A stretch of 64,000 nucleotides of DNA from Cryptomeria japonica (lineage: Eukaryota; Streptophyta; Pinopsida; Cupressales; Cupressaceae), in the NCBI RefSeq assembly GCF_030272615.1, contig NC_081414.1:231075733-231139732 (forward strand). Direction: 5' to 3'. Every line of letters begins with the position of its first letter. Position 1 is the stretch's first letter. The position numbers and the translations under genes were made by a program. The notes under the pieces were generated by a model. That model did not search any database. It saw only the letters and a program-made list of their open reading frames with translations, and had not been told where the DNA came from. Positions 54,494-64,000 of the stretch are shown here, one piece after another.

Positions 54494-54845
54494 GGCACCC
54501 CTCAACCATCTTGGGTGCTAATTTGGCATGATGGTGGAATTTTGAAGTTATTGCCACCTCCCATGACCCCCCTTCTTGAGTGCTCTTGCTTCTCCTTCGG
54601 CATTAATTCAGTAAGTGCAGGAAAGTGTGTTGTTTGTGCAACCTTCTAGCACCCCCCCAATTTGGCACCCATCTATGCACTTGGGTGTTAATTTTGAATT
54701 TTTTGCCACCTCCCATGATCCCCTTCTTGAGCGCTCTTGCTTCTCCTTGGGTGTTAATTCACTAAGTGCAGGAAAGTGTGTTGTTTGAGCAACCTTCCAG
54801 CACCCCCCCAATTCGGCACCCATCTATGCACTTGGGTGCTAGAAG
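54494..54845. repeat. Tandem repeat, units of about 150-170 bp
   Basis: GGCACCC(A/C)TC starts units at 54494, 54664 and 54815. Shared blocks are TTGCCACCTCCCATGA, CTTGAG(T/C)GCTCTTGCTTCT, AGTGCAGGAAAGTGTGTTGT and AGCACCCCCCCAATT. Two full units and part of a third are present. Confidence 0.75.
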
Positions 54846-55797
54846 ACTCACAGGAATTTTGGATTTTGATGTGCCTTCCATAGCACCCCCACTTTAGCGC
54901 CTCTCTCCTTGTTTAGGTGCCAATTCATTTCCCTCCATGAAGGTGTGTTGTAGAGGAATTCTTCCACAACATTAATTTGGCGCTTCCTTGTATTGGGATG
55001 CAATGCTTTGGTGAAGGATTTTTACTTGGTGTTTCATCCAGACAACTATCCTTCAACTGTTTTCAAGGTGCCCCATTTGGAATTGAAGTGCTTTGAGCCA
55101 GACTTTGAATTTTTGCAATGCTTACAACTTCTAGAATAGGCATCCATATTTGCCACTTTTTTATCACTTAGCCTACTTTTCAAACTTTTCGGATTTAGAA
55201 ATGTTCAAGAATGTTTCGTCTTCAACATCTGCTTGTAAAGATCCCACCAAAAATAGACTTTTCCAAAATAGAGTGTTTCAAAATGTTAGGATTGGGGCAA
55301 AATAGGACACATCGAAACTTACTAAAAATAATAAGTTTGATTTTTGGCAAAATTAAACCAATTCAAGAGGTAGTGAAATTCCTAAAAAATAGGAACTTTC
55401 TAAAAATAGAAAGTTGCTCAGAATTCGCTCAAATTTCATGAGTAGGTTCCTTAAAGGGATTTGATTCCAATGCAATGCTTAGTTTTTCCAAAACCCTAAA
55501 GGAAAGGCCTCAAATCCAAGTCTGAAGGGAAAAACTCTAAAATAGATAAAAGAAGCTCCAAATTTAGCCAAATTTGTTCCAACAAGCTACAAGCTTGATT
55601 AAATTGACCCCTAAATACTTGTAAATTGAGAGGACTGATGAGAATGTCATGAAAAGACCCAACAAACCAAAACCAAAAGACCAAGTGGGCCTAAAAAGTA
55701 AGGGGTCCCCATTTGCAATGAGGTGATGTGTGATTAGGTCACAATAGGTCCCTATTCCCCAAAGGAAAATTTCCCTTCAGAATTCTCCACGAGAATT
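54846..55797. other. Non-coding stretch between tandem repeats
   Basis: No ORF with family features. GGCGC/GGTGC motifs continue to about 55080. From 55230 to 55440 there are short direct repeats around AAAATAGA and TTCAAAAT. Confidence 0.3.
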
Positions 55798-56830
55798 AAA
55801 CATCACAAAGAGGTTTAAAATCATGAGGCATGGAGTAATTATGCGAAGGTGCCAAGGGAAAAACAATATTACACCATTTATTGAAATAGCCCCGAGATTG
55901 CATGTTAAAAATAATTAATTGTTTCTAGAGGGCATTGCAATTTGTATGTCTTACCTTAAGGATCATTTGGTTCTTATGTTTTTTTAAACTGTGGTTGGGC
56001 TTTAATAAATTCAAGGTATTTTCTCTTTTAAAATGGTCAACTGATATCTTCACAAACATTTATATTTTACGAAGTCTCTCTTCAGGATAATGCCCATATT
56101 GCTACACCTGATTAGAACATCAAATAGATGCTTTGAATCAACATGCATGGAATAATTATGGGAAGCTGCAAAGAAAAAAAATGATTAATCCAAATGACTC
56201 TCAGATCGCATGTCAAAAATAAGTAATTGTTTCTTGAAGTTACTGTAATTTCTTCGTATTACATTAAGGGTCACTTGGCTCTAGTATGTCTTTTTTTTCA
56301 CATTGGTAGGACCAAATAGAAATCGGGGGATTTTTTTTTTGAGAAAGAAAGTTTGTATCTTCACAAACGTATCTACTTCACTCAGTCTCTCTTCAAGACA
56401 ATGCCCATATTGTTATGCCTAGTTAGAACATCAAATAGACACTTAGAATCATGAGGCAAAGAGTAACTATGAGAAGTTGCAAAGGAATAAAGAAGATTAA
56501 TCCATCTGTTGAAATGACTCTGAGATTGCATGTTAAACCTAAAAATTGTTTGTTGAGGGTATTGTAATTTATCTATATTACCTTAAGGATCACTTGGCTC
56601 TTGTATGTTTTTTTTTTTAAAAATGGATGCCCCCCAATAGAAATCTGGGGTATTTATCTTTAAAATATGGGTGTTTGGTATCTTCACAAACATATCTATT
56701 TCACTGAGTCTCTCTGCAAAAAAATGCCCATATTGCCATGCCCAATTAGAACATCAAAATCGATGCTTAGAATAATGAGGCATGGAATAACTACAAGAAG
56801 ATGAAACAGAAACTAAAGATTAATACAATA
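55798..56830. repeat. Large tandem repeat, about 3.2 units of about 315 bp
   Basis: Units begin near (G/A)AACATCA at 55798, 56116, 56427 and 56750. Each holds ATCATGAGGCA(T/A), (G/C)AGATTGCATGTTAAA or a variant, GGATCA(C/T)TTGG(C/T)TCTT, a T-run, ATCTTCACAAAC and AATGCCCATATTG. Spacings are 318, 311 and 323 bases. It is non-coding and divergent, so it is an old local array. Confidence 0.8.
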
Positions 56831-57072
56831 CCCTCAAGAATACCATTAAGACAATTTGTGATTTGTAGAAATTAAAATTCTCCCTTAAATGACATTACAA
56901 AGCTCCATGGGAATTAACCCAAAATTCTAACTTATTAATTGATCAAAGTGCCATAATAAATGACCCTGTAAGGAATGATAAGTTAGACATTAATGAGATT
57001 AACATACTTGCCATGTGGCATTCAAATGTCGATTACCAACCTCTAATGTCATGTTCCTACATTGGTGATTCA

Positions 57073-57148
57073 CGGGTCTTTGAGCCTTGCCTGTGGGTTA
57101 CAATTAAATAAGTGACTAATTTTATCTACAGGCAAGGCTCAAAGCCCG
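57073..57148. repeat. Short hairpin (inverted repeat, stem about 22 bp)
   Basis: CGGGTCTTTGAGCCTTGCCT (57073 on) pairs with AGGCAAGGCTCAAAGCCCG (57130-57148). Apart from one bulged base the core stem is perfect. The loop is about 30 bases. Nothing shows whether it is transcribed. Confidence 0.7.
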
Positions 57149-58435
57149 TTAAAGATGTTTCAAAATGATTGACTACTCCAAAATGTGCCAATTCTACTTA
57201 TTACATGAGGATATCATATAGACAAATGCCCCTAAAGATGGCATGAGTTTTAAAAATACAGAAATGGAAAGGTTTTAACAATTGGTATTAACGGCATTTA
57301 TCTACATGGTTTATCCTTCACAAGAATATGAAAGAGTTATTCATTCAACTGAACTCCCCATAGAACCAGTTTTGTAACTGGGAAGCAATGAAAATTTGAA
57401 AGACAATCCATATGTCAAAATTAGAAAGATTAGTTATCTCATGTAGGAAAAAAGAGCATCTGCAATCAAATGCAATGTGACCAGTTCTACATTTATTTGT
57501 AATCCAATAAAGGAAGATATTATGCTTAAAATGGATGTTTATGCCTAAAGTTCTCACAGTTATTGTTCAATCCTCGCTTCCTAAACCTGAGGACCCTGCT
57601 GCAGATGCATCCAAAAATGCACTCACATCCACACCCACTGTGCTTTATTGCATACATGGGAAATTAAATCCCATCTTGTTGATGAAAGAAACCTCCCTTT
57701 ATCATCAAATCCACTATTGTCTAACAACCCATTATTCCTTACCAACCTCTATTGTTGTGTGATCCTCCATTTCAGTTTTCTTGCACAACGGCAATCGCAT
57801 CAGATCTATTTTCATTCCAATTATCACCTCTTCACAAAGAAAATACATGATTTCAATTATCTTTTTGATGGGTACTGAGCATTTGAAACACTTGCGTTCC
57901 ATCAACTAACTCACCTTCACACAAAAAATGCACGTCTGCATGTCATTTCCAGTTAAGCATCTTTACAACTGCTGAATTATTAGTAATTCCAGAGACAAAT
58001 ATTGTCCTCTACTTCACAGCCTCGAGAGTGTAATATCTAGGAATTTTTCCTTTACACTCATTTTATGCAGTTAAGCTTTCATTTTTGAACAGAAGACGAA
58101 GACGGAAAACCATAGAATCTTGGGCTGCACAACCACAAACAATGCCCCCCACCGAGCAATCTATATGCTCTGAGAACAATACAACAGTTCATCCCTTGAG
58201 ATCTGAGGAACCCACACCATTCTCATATGGTGATAGAGATGTTCAGAGTTACAGTGGGAGAGACGGTCATCCCTAGGACCTTACAATAAAGAATGTTACC
58301 AACTTACCATCACTATGGTAAGGAATAAGTATGATTTCTAAAAATTAATATAAGAGCCAAAACATGATCAATTAGCTCTCAAACTATTTACATGAGAATA
58401 TTGTAGATAAAAATGGATGGTCTGTTTAGGCATCC
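57149..58435. other. Unassigned stretch 3' of the spliced gene
   Basis: Two plus-strand ORFs, 57535-57762 and 58085-58276 (MNRRRRRKTIESWAAQPQ...), have no recognised domain. The second is preceded by an acceptor-like TTTTTGAACAG but no partner exon is evident. Confidence 0.25.
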
Positions 58436-58671
58436 TTAGGTATTTTTGTCTCTTTGTGGTGCTGGCAAAAGCATCTCTGGTCCAGCACGATGAGAAAAAG
58501 CTATAGGATCTCTTTCCCGCACTGCTAATGAGTTCTTCCCATCCAAATCATCTGCCAGACGAAGTGCTTTCCGTTGCAAAAGCATTAGAAGAAACCGTTG
58601 ACTAGTCATGAGGATTCCTGGGAATAAATCAGGCATCAAAGGTATCATCCCTTGTACTAAGCCTGCCATTT
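58436..58671 (-). CDS. Last coding exon of a spliced nuclear gene, possibly ABC1K-like kinase
   Basis: Minus-strand exon opening after the acceptor TTATTTTCAG, reading MAGLVQGMIPLMPDLFPGIL, MTSQRFLLMLLQRKALRLAD, DLDGKNSLAVRERDPIAFSH, and ending PAPQRDKNT with a stop at 58436. The frame joins exactly to the exon at 58771-59035 through a 99-base GT-AG intron (phase 1). There are no stops, and base use is less AT-rich than the surroundings. The spacing of conserved Pro, Leu and Ala-Arg-Leu-Ala looks like the C-terminal tail of plastid ABC1/UbiB-type kinases, but no catalytic part is in view, so that name is only a suggestion. Confidence 0.5.
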
Positions 58672-58770
58672 CTGAAAATAATAGTGAACAACAAATTATA
58701 ATTTATAACAAGAGATAGGTGGGAAAAATAAAAAGAAAATGATGAATTCTAAAAGCACAAAAATTTTTAC

Positions 58771-59035
58771 TTCCTGGACAACCTGTTAAAAATGTAGGCT
58801 GCCTGAACTGTGGCTCAAGTAGTATCCAGAGCCTTTTTACAGTATCCAGAGAATATTCATCTTCCTCTGAAAGTGATACAATGCGTCTTGAACCAAAGAA
58901 TATGCTCGACAAAGGAATAGGCCATGATTTTGGTTGAAAAAGGTTGGGAAGAAAAGGAATTGGTGCTTGAAAAGCAAAAAAGGTCCAAAGCTCAGCCAGT
59001 GCTTCTCTTGACAAAGCATCCACAGCAAGAACAAG
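58771..59035 (-). CDS. Penultimate coding exon of the same gene
   Basis: Acceptor TTGTTGTATGCAG precedes LVLAVDALSREALAELWTFF, AFQAPIPFLPNLFQPKSWPI, FFGSRRIVSLSEEDEYSLDT, VKRLWILLEPQFRQPTFLTG and CPG. The donor is GGAA-GTAAAAAT at 58770. The exon is 265 bases and has no stop. The motifs VDALSRE, EED...L and RLWxLL fit the helical C-terminal segment of ABC1K proteins as I remember them. Upstream exons must lie beyond large introns, possibly outside the window, and I could not identify any between 59036 and 64000. Confidence 0.5.
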
Positions 59036-61442
59036 CTGCATACAACAATGGTTATGGTTGCTAACACAGAAGCATGAACTATGAATATTATAGAAAATCC
59101 AAGTAACCAATGTTTAAATTTGAACACAGACAATACTATAGACATTGACTAATCCACTTAAAATGAGGTCACCCGTTTCTTACCAAATAAATACCAGATG
59201 TATGACGATATACAAAACTCTCCTTTTATTTGTTACTATAAATACAAATGAAATATGTGCACATGGGTAACTGAAAGATCCAAAGTACAACGAGCAGAAC
59301 TTCACCATATACAAATCAGTTTAAGACTCTTCCATCAAGAAGTCCCGAAAACTAGGAATATATGAGACTTAATACAAAGTAGATATTCAGAATTTATTTT
59401 TGGTTGTGTTCAGTATTGAAACTAGCTATTTCATCCATGAAGCATGAGTTAAAGAAGTTTTAGTAGGGATACAAATTTTTATCTTTTTGTTACACGATCT
59501 AATGGGCCCATTAGACAGAGATCTGGACTTGTTTTTGCATTTTCAACATTGTCAGACTGATTACTCCCTTCCAAAGGACTTTGTGGACCCCATAGACACA
59601 TCATACCAGGTCATGTTAATAAATTATTGCCGTGTCTACTAATCCAATTTTTGTTGTGTAGATTTTGCCATTGGTCTAACTCCAAATGATGTCCGATAAC
59701 TATAGAATGAAAGTGGATCCTCAGAAACCGTGCAAACTAAACATTAAAAGAACGTAAAAAACCAACTTTTGGACTTCATTGTGGGGGATTTCTCATCTTC
59801 TCAGTAATTTTCATAAGAAAAATCATCGATGCTTGTAAGATCATTGCAGAAGAACAGCATCTTCAAGGGAAGTTTTACAGCCTATATGTTCAAACTTTAA
59901 AGATTTCAAGCTTCCATAATCCATAATTTAAAGAAAATAATCTTCCTCTACTTCTTGGTAAGAAAAAAAAACAGAAATGCATATATTGTAGGACAGGTAA
60001 GTCAACAATTTACAATAATTTTACCATAACACCCAAATATGATACATTTATGTATCTATCAGTGTATGTATTCATACATCTATCGTTTCTATATATCCAT
60101 CTATCCAGTTTGTGATTGATTTTTGGAAACCAATGTTTCAAACCACAATTTGTGGTCCATCATCAGGATCAGTGACAAGATTATACATATGAGCTCCTTG
60201 TATAGATAACATGTTATACAATAAGATGAAGATATAAATACATAAAATCATTAATTAATGATTGGTAGACATTTATTAAACAAACGTCTAAAACGTTAAA
60301 TTATTTTCCACTTTACATTAATCATCATGATTTTTGAGCATTTGCATAACAGGTTACCATTGTCCCTGTCAAGATTATTAGGATGATTCATGATCTCAAT
60401 GGTATTCTCAACTTCCCTTCCATATAGTGCTTTTCCTTGATCTAAATATTATTTCAAAATTTAATATTTTCTAATTCCACACCATGTACTTTACGAGCAT
60501 CTTTTCCAGTCTAACTGGACACTTGTATGCTAAAGTTTGATATGTGAAAATTGTGAAAGTTAACTCGTGAAATTTCACTACAATTCAAATGTCAATTCAA
60601 TGTGAAACATTAATGGTCAAGTTATAAAACATTTGACGATAGGACTAGGCAACTGCATAGTTTCAAGTTTTCAACCATAGATAAGTATTCTGTAACCATA
60701 ATCGTTCACGTACCATCTTAAACTTAAACTATCATCTTGTAATATCCTTGTTGTTGGAATACAATCACACAGTAACAATATTCTCTAACTACTAATTTGG
60801 AATATGATACAAGCAGGTACGTGTGAATGGTCTAAGACTCTAAATGGTTGCCTACTTACTAGATGAATCTTATGTATTACTTTGATGGTTCAAACTGGGG
60901 CCATTGATCCTTGCTAACAATCTACATAGCAGAATGTTCTTGAAACAAAAAATTGTTCCTTGAAGAGCCTGCCAAGTGAGGCTTTGCATTCCTATGACAT
61001 GGCAAAGTCTCTCCAATGAGATGTGCTTGAGTAAGGTGTCAAAAAATCTTTGATTATGCCATGCCAATTACTGACACACAAAGGAGCATCAAAAGTCAAT
61101 TGAATGATGCAGATATTGGAAGTCTCTTGGAGTGAGGAAGGTATAGGCTTCTATTATGCCATAAGACTAACAGAAAAAGATTGCGAGTTGCCAAGGATGT
61201 TCATCGGCACTTTGGTGCTCTTAAAGTACAAATTAATGAAGAATACGCACTCGTGTAACAATTTAGCCTATTACCGTTAATGCACCTCAATGGAGACCTC
61301 CGCTTGGTGATCTCTTAGGCAGATGAACATAGGTTACCGTTTATCATTTAGCAGAGTACTTGAGATCTTATTGGTGAAGCAAGCCTCCCTTAGAATGGAT
61401 AACTCAATGGATGTCTCAAGTATTGCAATGCATGTTCTAAGC
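59036..61442. other. Non-coding, probably intron or flank of the spliced gene
   Basis: No exon-like segment with splice sites was found on either strand. The minus-strand ORF at 60870-61067 has no recognised domain. No repeat structure stands out. Confidence 0.35.
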
Positions 61443-62215
61443 TAAGTCACCGCATTCGGCGAATTCTAACATGAAGTTCGAAATCCGCCGAATGCTAAGC
61501 AATAAAAAGAAAAATCGTAAAAATTTGCGAACAAATTCGCATCAAAAAAGGTACTGATTTTTACTAAATTTTATTTTCTCTAGGTGTGCTCTTTTTCTAG
61601 GGTAATCGTAGAAGTGAATACGCAACTCGAGTTGAAACATGATATTAGTCTCGCCGAGCTTGTTAGGTTTTCTATCCACAGGGCCGATGCCATTTTACTT
61701 TTAATCGGCACGAACAAACTTCCATGATGCCGAGTAAGTCTGACGCGGCCTCAAGTTGGATGTGACTCCAATTAGACGGCAGCTCCTGGGTGAAGGCTTG
61801 CATTTGACATTTTTGTAGGCTTTTTTTAACGTTTTTATTGATATTCTATAAATTTAAATTTACAAATGCTATCTTTAGGTTTTTTTGTTTTGCTTTTTAA
61901 TTCTATAGAAATTTAAATATAGAATATCGAAAGTTTGAATTTTTAATTTAACTATTGACTTTCAAGTCAACAAAAAGATTAAATAATATTTTTATTTATT
62001 TAATTATAATAAATTTAAATATAAGATATTTGTTCTTTCTAAAATAGTAGTTGAATTAATTTGACAATTTATCAGGTTTTTTTTTTTTTTTAAAATTAAA
62101 TTTATGTAAGGCGAATATAATGTCGATTTTTTTTTTGAATTTTTTACCCTCACCAAATTTCATCCGAATTTTATTGTTGCCGAACTCAAACTCGAATTCG
62201 AACGCGGTGACTTAA
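61443..62215. mobile_element. Non-autonomous TIR DNA transposon, MULE-like
   Basis: The left end TAAGTCACCGCATTCGGCGA and the right end, read as complement, TTAAGTCACCGCGTTCGAAT share AAGTCACCGC(A/G)TTCG. Flanking 9-mers are GTTCTAAGC (61434-61442) and GTTTTAAGT (62216-62224), identical at 7 of 9 with two C-to-T differences. A 9-base duplication is typical of Mutator-like elements. The 773-base interior has no ORF and includes long T- and AT-runs. Confidence 0.65.
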
Positions 62216-63473
62216 GTTTTAAGTGTTGCTTTCAAACCATTTGTTCCATTCAACATATATTCAACAAAGCCAACGATCAATTCTGCAGGCTCCAACAAAA
62301 ATTTCCTATACAAAATGCTCCCTCCAGACAGCAATACCGGCAGATTCATTGTATCAATCACAACTCATTTGTAGCTTCTCATCCTCACCTCTTGTTACCC
62401 ACTACCTCATTTGTTCACTGACATATTGCAGCCACTCGACAGGGGGTTAATAATCATCCCAAAATAAGCATCTAGCCTTAAGCCATACGTACCCTGTAGA
62501 ATTCATTAATGGTTCCAAGGTACACCAAAGGGTTTCAAACTTTTAAGTGACCAAGCTTCTAGCCTCACCATTGAATATATGCTCTTTCAAATTATAGTGA
62601 GAAAGATTGAACTGTACCAACAACAGCCACTCCACACTCAAATATCTGTTTTAATATATCAATGCATGACAGTGGCAAGGGAATATCCTCACTGCAAGAT
62701 ACGGTTATGGATTAACTTAACACGGACAACCTAGTATTGCATCTTGAAACACCTTCGTTTATTACTCCTCCCAAAGAGCTAGCTACCCAAGGGCTGCTTC
62801 TTTGGCCTCTAGTAATGAATCTATGGGTAATAGTGAGGTCAATGGAATTCCAAGTAAATGCAAGGGCATTCCAAATGGACTAGGAAAGAAAGATATAAGG
62901 ACCTTAGGCACTCAGGACGATATCTCTCCCTTGCAAAAAGATCAGGGTGATGGTAGTGCAGATCCTGGCAACCTCACAAACTTTTGATTATTAAGTGAAT
63001 TTCTAAATATATATTATATTTACAAGTAATGGGAGCTTCCAGGGAGCTTCCAGTGTGGTATTACTTAGATTTTTGTGGGATTTTTTACTGTGTTAGTATT
63101 TTTAATAATCAAGCTATCATTTTGATGACTACTTTCCATGAGTTGTCATTTCTATCTGACTTTTAACTCATGCACATTGGTCAATGATCACAAGGTGTAA
63201 GAATTGGCTATGAAGGTAGCCACCCAAGATCTAGAGACCAAATGGAAAGCACATAAACAAGAGAGAAAGAATGTGACAAGAATAAATTGTATTCCTATCA
63301 ATGATGCAATAGAATAGAATCAATTGGATTCCATACAATATGATATGCAATGAATTGATATTACATAGGAGACCCCTTGGTTATATACCCAAAGTGAGAA
63401 CATAGGAGTGCATAAGGTTATGACAAGTGTCGTAATCTTATGACATGAGACAAAAAAGTGACAACCTATCATC
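62216..63473. other. Unassigned stretch with one short open frame
   Basis: The plus-strand frame 62748-62987 (…NESMGNSEVNGIPSKCKGIP…DPGNLTNF, stop) is open for 80 codons with no recognised domain. It could be a gene fragment or chance. The remainder shows nothing. Confidence 0.25.
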
Positions 63474-63648
63474 CCACCTAAAGTGGAAAAGTAACCACAA
63501 GATAACACCACTAAAGGTGGATCACCCACCAATGGTAGAAAAGTGCAACCACGAAAGGTGGATATAGTAATGTGATAAAAACACTAAAGGTGGGGACACA
63601 ACATAAAGTGGAAATGATAACATGATAATGCCACCTAAAGTGGAGATG
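63474..63648. repeat. Minisatellite with near-palindromic units
   Basis: Six or seven degenerate units of CCAC(C)TAAAGGTGGA at about 63474, 63507, 63529, 63548, 63578, 63602 and 63631, spaced about 20-33 bases apart. Each unit is itself a small inverted repeat (CCAC...GTGG). Confidence 0.65.
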
Positions 63649-64000
63649 TTCCAACTACTCCTATGTAGTTCCCTAAGTAAGCTTAAGTGATGTGTAATTA
63701 GGACTTAGGTGGAAAATAACCAAGGTAAAATACCTTAATTACACCAACACAAGGCAATGACCCACATATCACACAAGCACCTCTAAGCATTTCTTAGTGT
63801 AGAGGAGACAAACAGAGATTTACTGTTTGTTGTTTTAGTTTCTGCACATAACTTTTTAGTTTTGTGTTTTTATAAGTGTGGCTACCCTTATTGAGAGCAT
63901 AGGTAATATCCAAGTTATTTGATGTGCTGGTCCTTTGTAGAGGATGTCTCATAACCAAAGAAACGAGAGTCGGACTTGGCAAGGGCGACCTGACTCAGGA
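63649..64000. other. Non-coding right edge
   Basis: No gene, repeat or mobile-element end recognised. Confidence 0.3.

Noticed and set aside
58085-58276. Plus-strand exon opposite the spliced gene
   Set aside because: Only an acceptor-like site supports it. No donor, partner exon or recognised domain was found.
63474-63648. CRISPR-like array
   Set aside because: Units are too short and too variable, spacers are of unequal length, and the genome is a plant nuclear one.
1-64000. A multi-gene defence, biosynthetic or other new operon-like system
   Set aside because: Nearly all coding remnants fall into retroelement gag, pol or accessory ORFs, with no gene cluster of cooperating enzymes.

Overview
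This window looks like repeat-dominated nuclear DNA from a seed plant with a very large genome. A gymnosperm (conifer) is the best guess. The basis is stacked, old, decayed LTR retrotransposons with kilobase-long LTRs, plant-specific lineages (Tat/Ogre-type and Athila-type Ty3/gypsy, a chromovirus, SIRE-like Ty1/copia), an antisense plant-mobile-domain ORF, and almost no host coding sequence. Species cannot be read from the sequence. No bacterial, phage, CRISPR, rRNA or tRNA gene is seen.

Layout. (1) From before base 1 to about 21.35 kb lies a Tat/Ogre-type gypsy element: gag tail, protease, G-patch, RT, integrase, an antisense plant-mobile-domain ORF at 17.6-19.4 kb, then PPT and 3' LTR from 20493. 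Its pol carries a local inversion (about 3405-3700). It is split by a complete Athila-like element (6282-17229) with 1.24/1.28 kb LTRs, a tRNA-Asp-type PBS, a decayed gag-pol and a 720-codon 3' ORF. (2) 21.35-23.37 kb is decayed sequence with an antisense coiled-coil remnant. (3) 23374-35470 is a copia-type element with no pol: LTR, iMet PBS, coiled-coil/zinc-knuckle gag and an accessory ORF. It is split in frame by a pol-bearing SIRE-like copia element (24865-32186). Its 3' LTR is cut off at about 35470 next to a scrambled junction and a LINE whose 5' part is inverted (35.6-38.1 kb). (4) 38.1-42.3 kb holds a foldback MITE-like element, a solo copia LTR (39344-40345) and a putative short-LTR element on the minus strand. 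(5) 42.3-53.7 kb is a long minus-strand accessory ORF interrupted by a chromodomain gypsy element (44588-52419, minus) with a perfect 5-bp target duplication TTTCC. (6) 53.7-57.2 kb is non-coding with tandem repeats of about 160 bp and about 315 bp and a short hairpin. (7) 57.2-64 kb is the least transposon-like stretch. It holds two spliced minus-strand exons that look like the 3' end of a real nuclear gene (58436-59035), a 0.77 kb TIR element with an approximate 9-bp target duplication, and a minisatellite.

The autonomous elements encode standard gag-protease-RT-RNase H-integrase machinery, but every copy here is broken by stops and frameshifts. The most unusual theme is accessory, non-pol ORFs: an antisense plant-mobile-domain gene in the Tat element, and three sense ORFs (in the Athila element, in the pol-less copia element, and in the 42-54 kb region) with a similar plan of N-terminal globular domain followed by helical rod. 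These are retroelement-borne genes of unknown function. I did not find evidence of a new defence or other multi-gene system.
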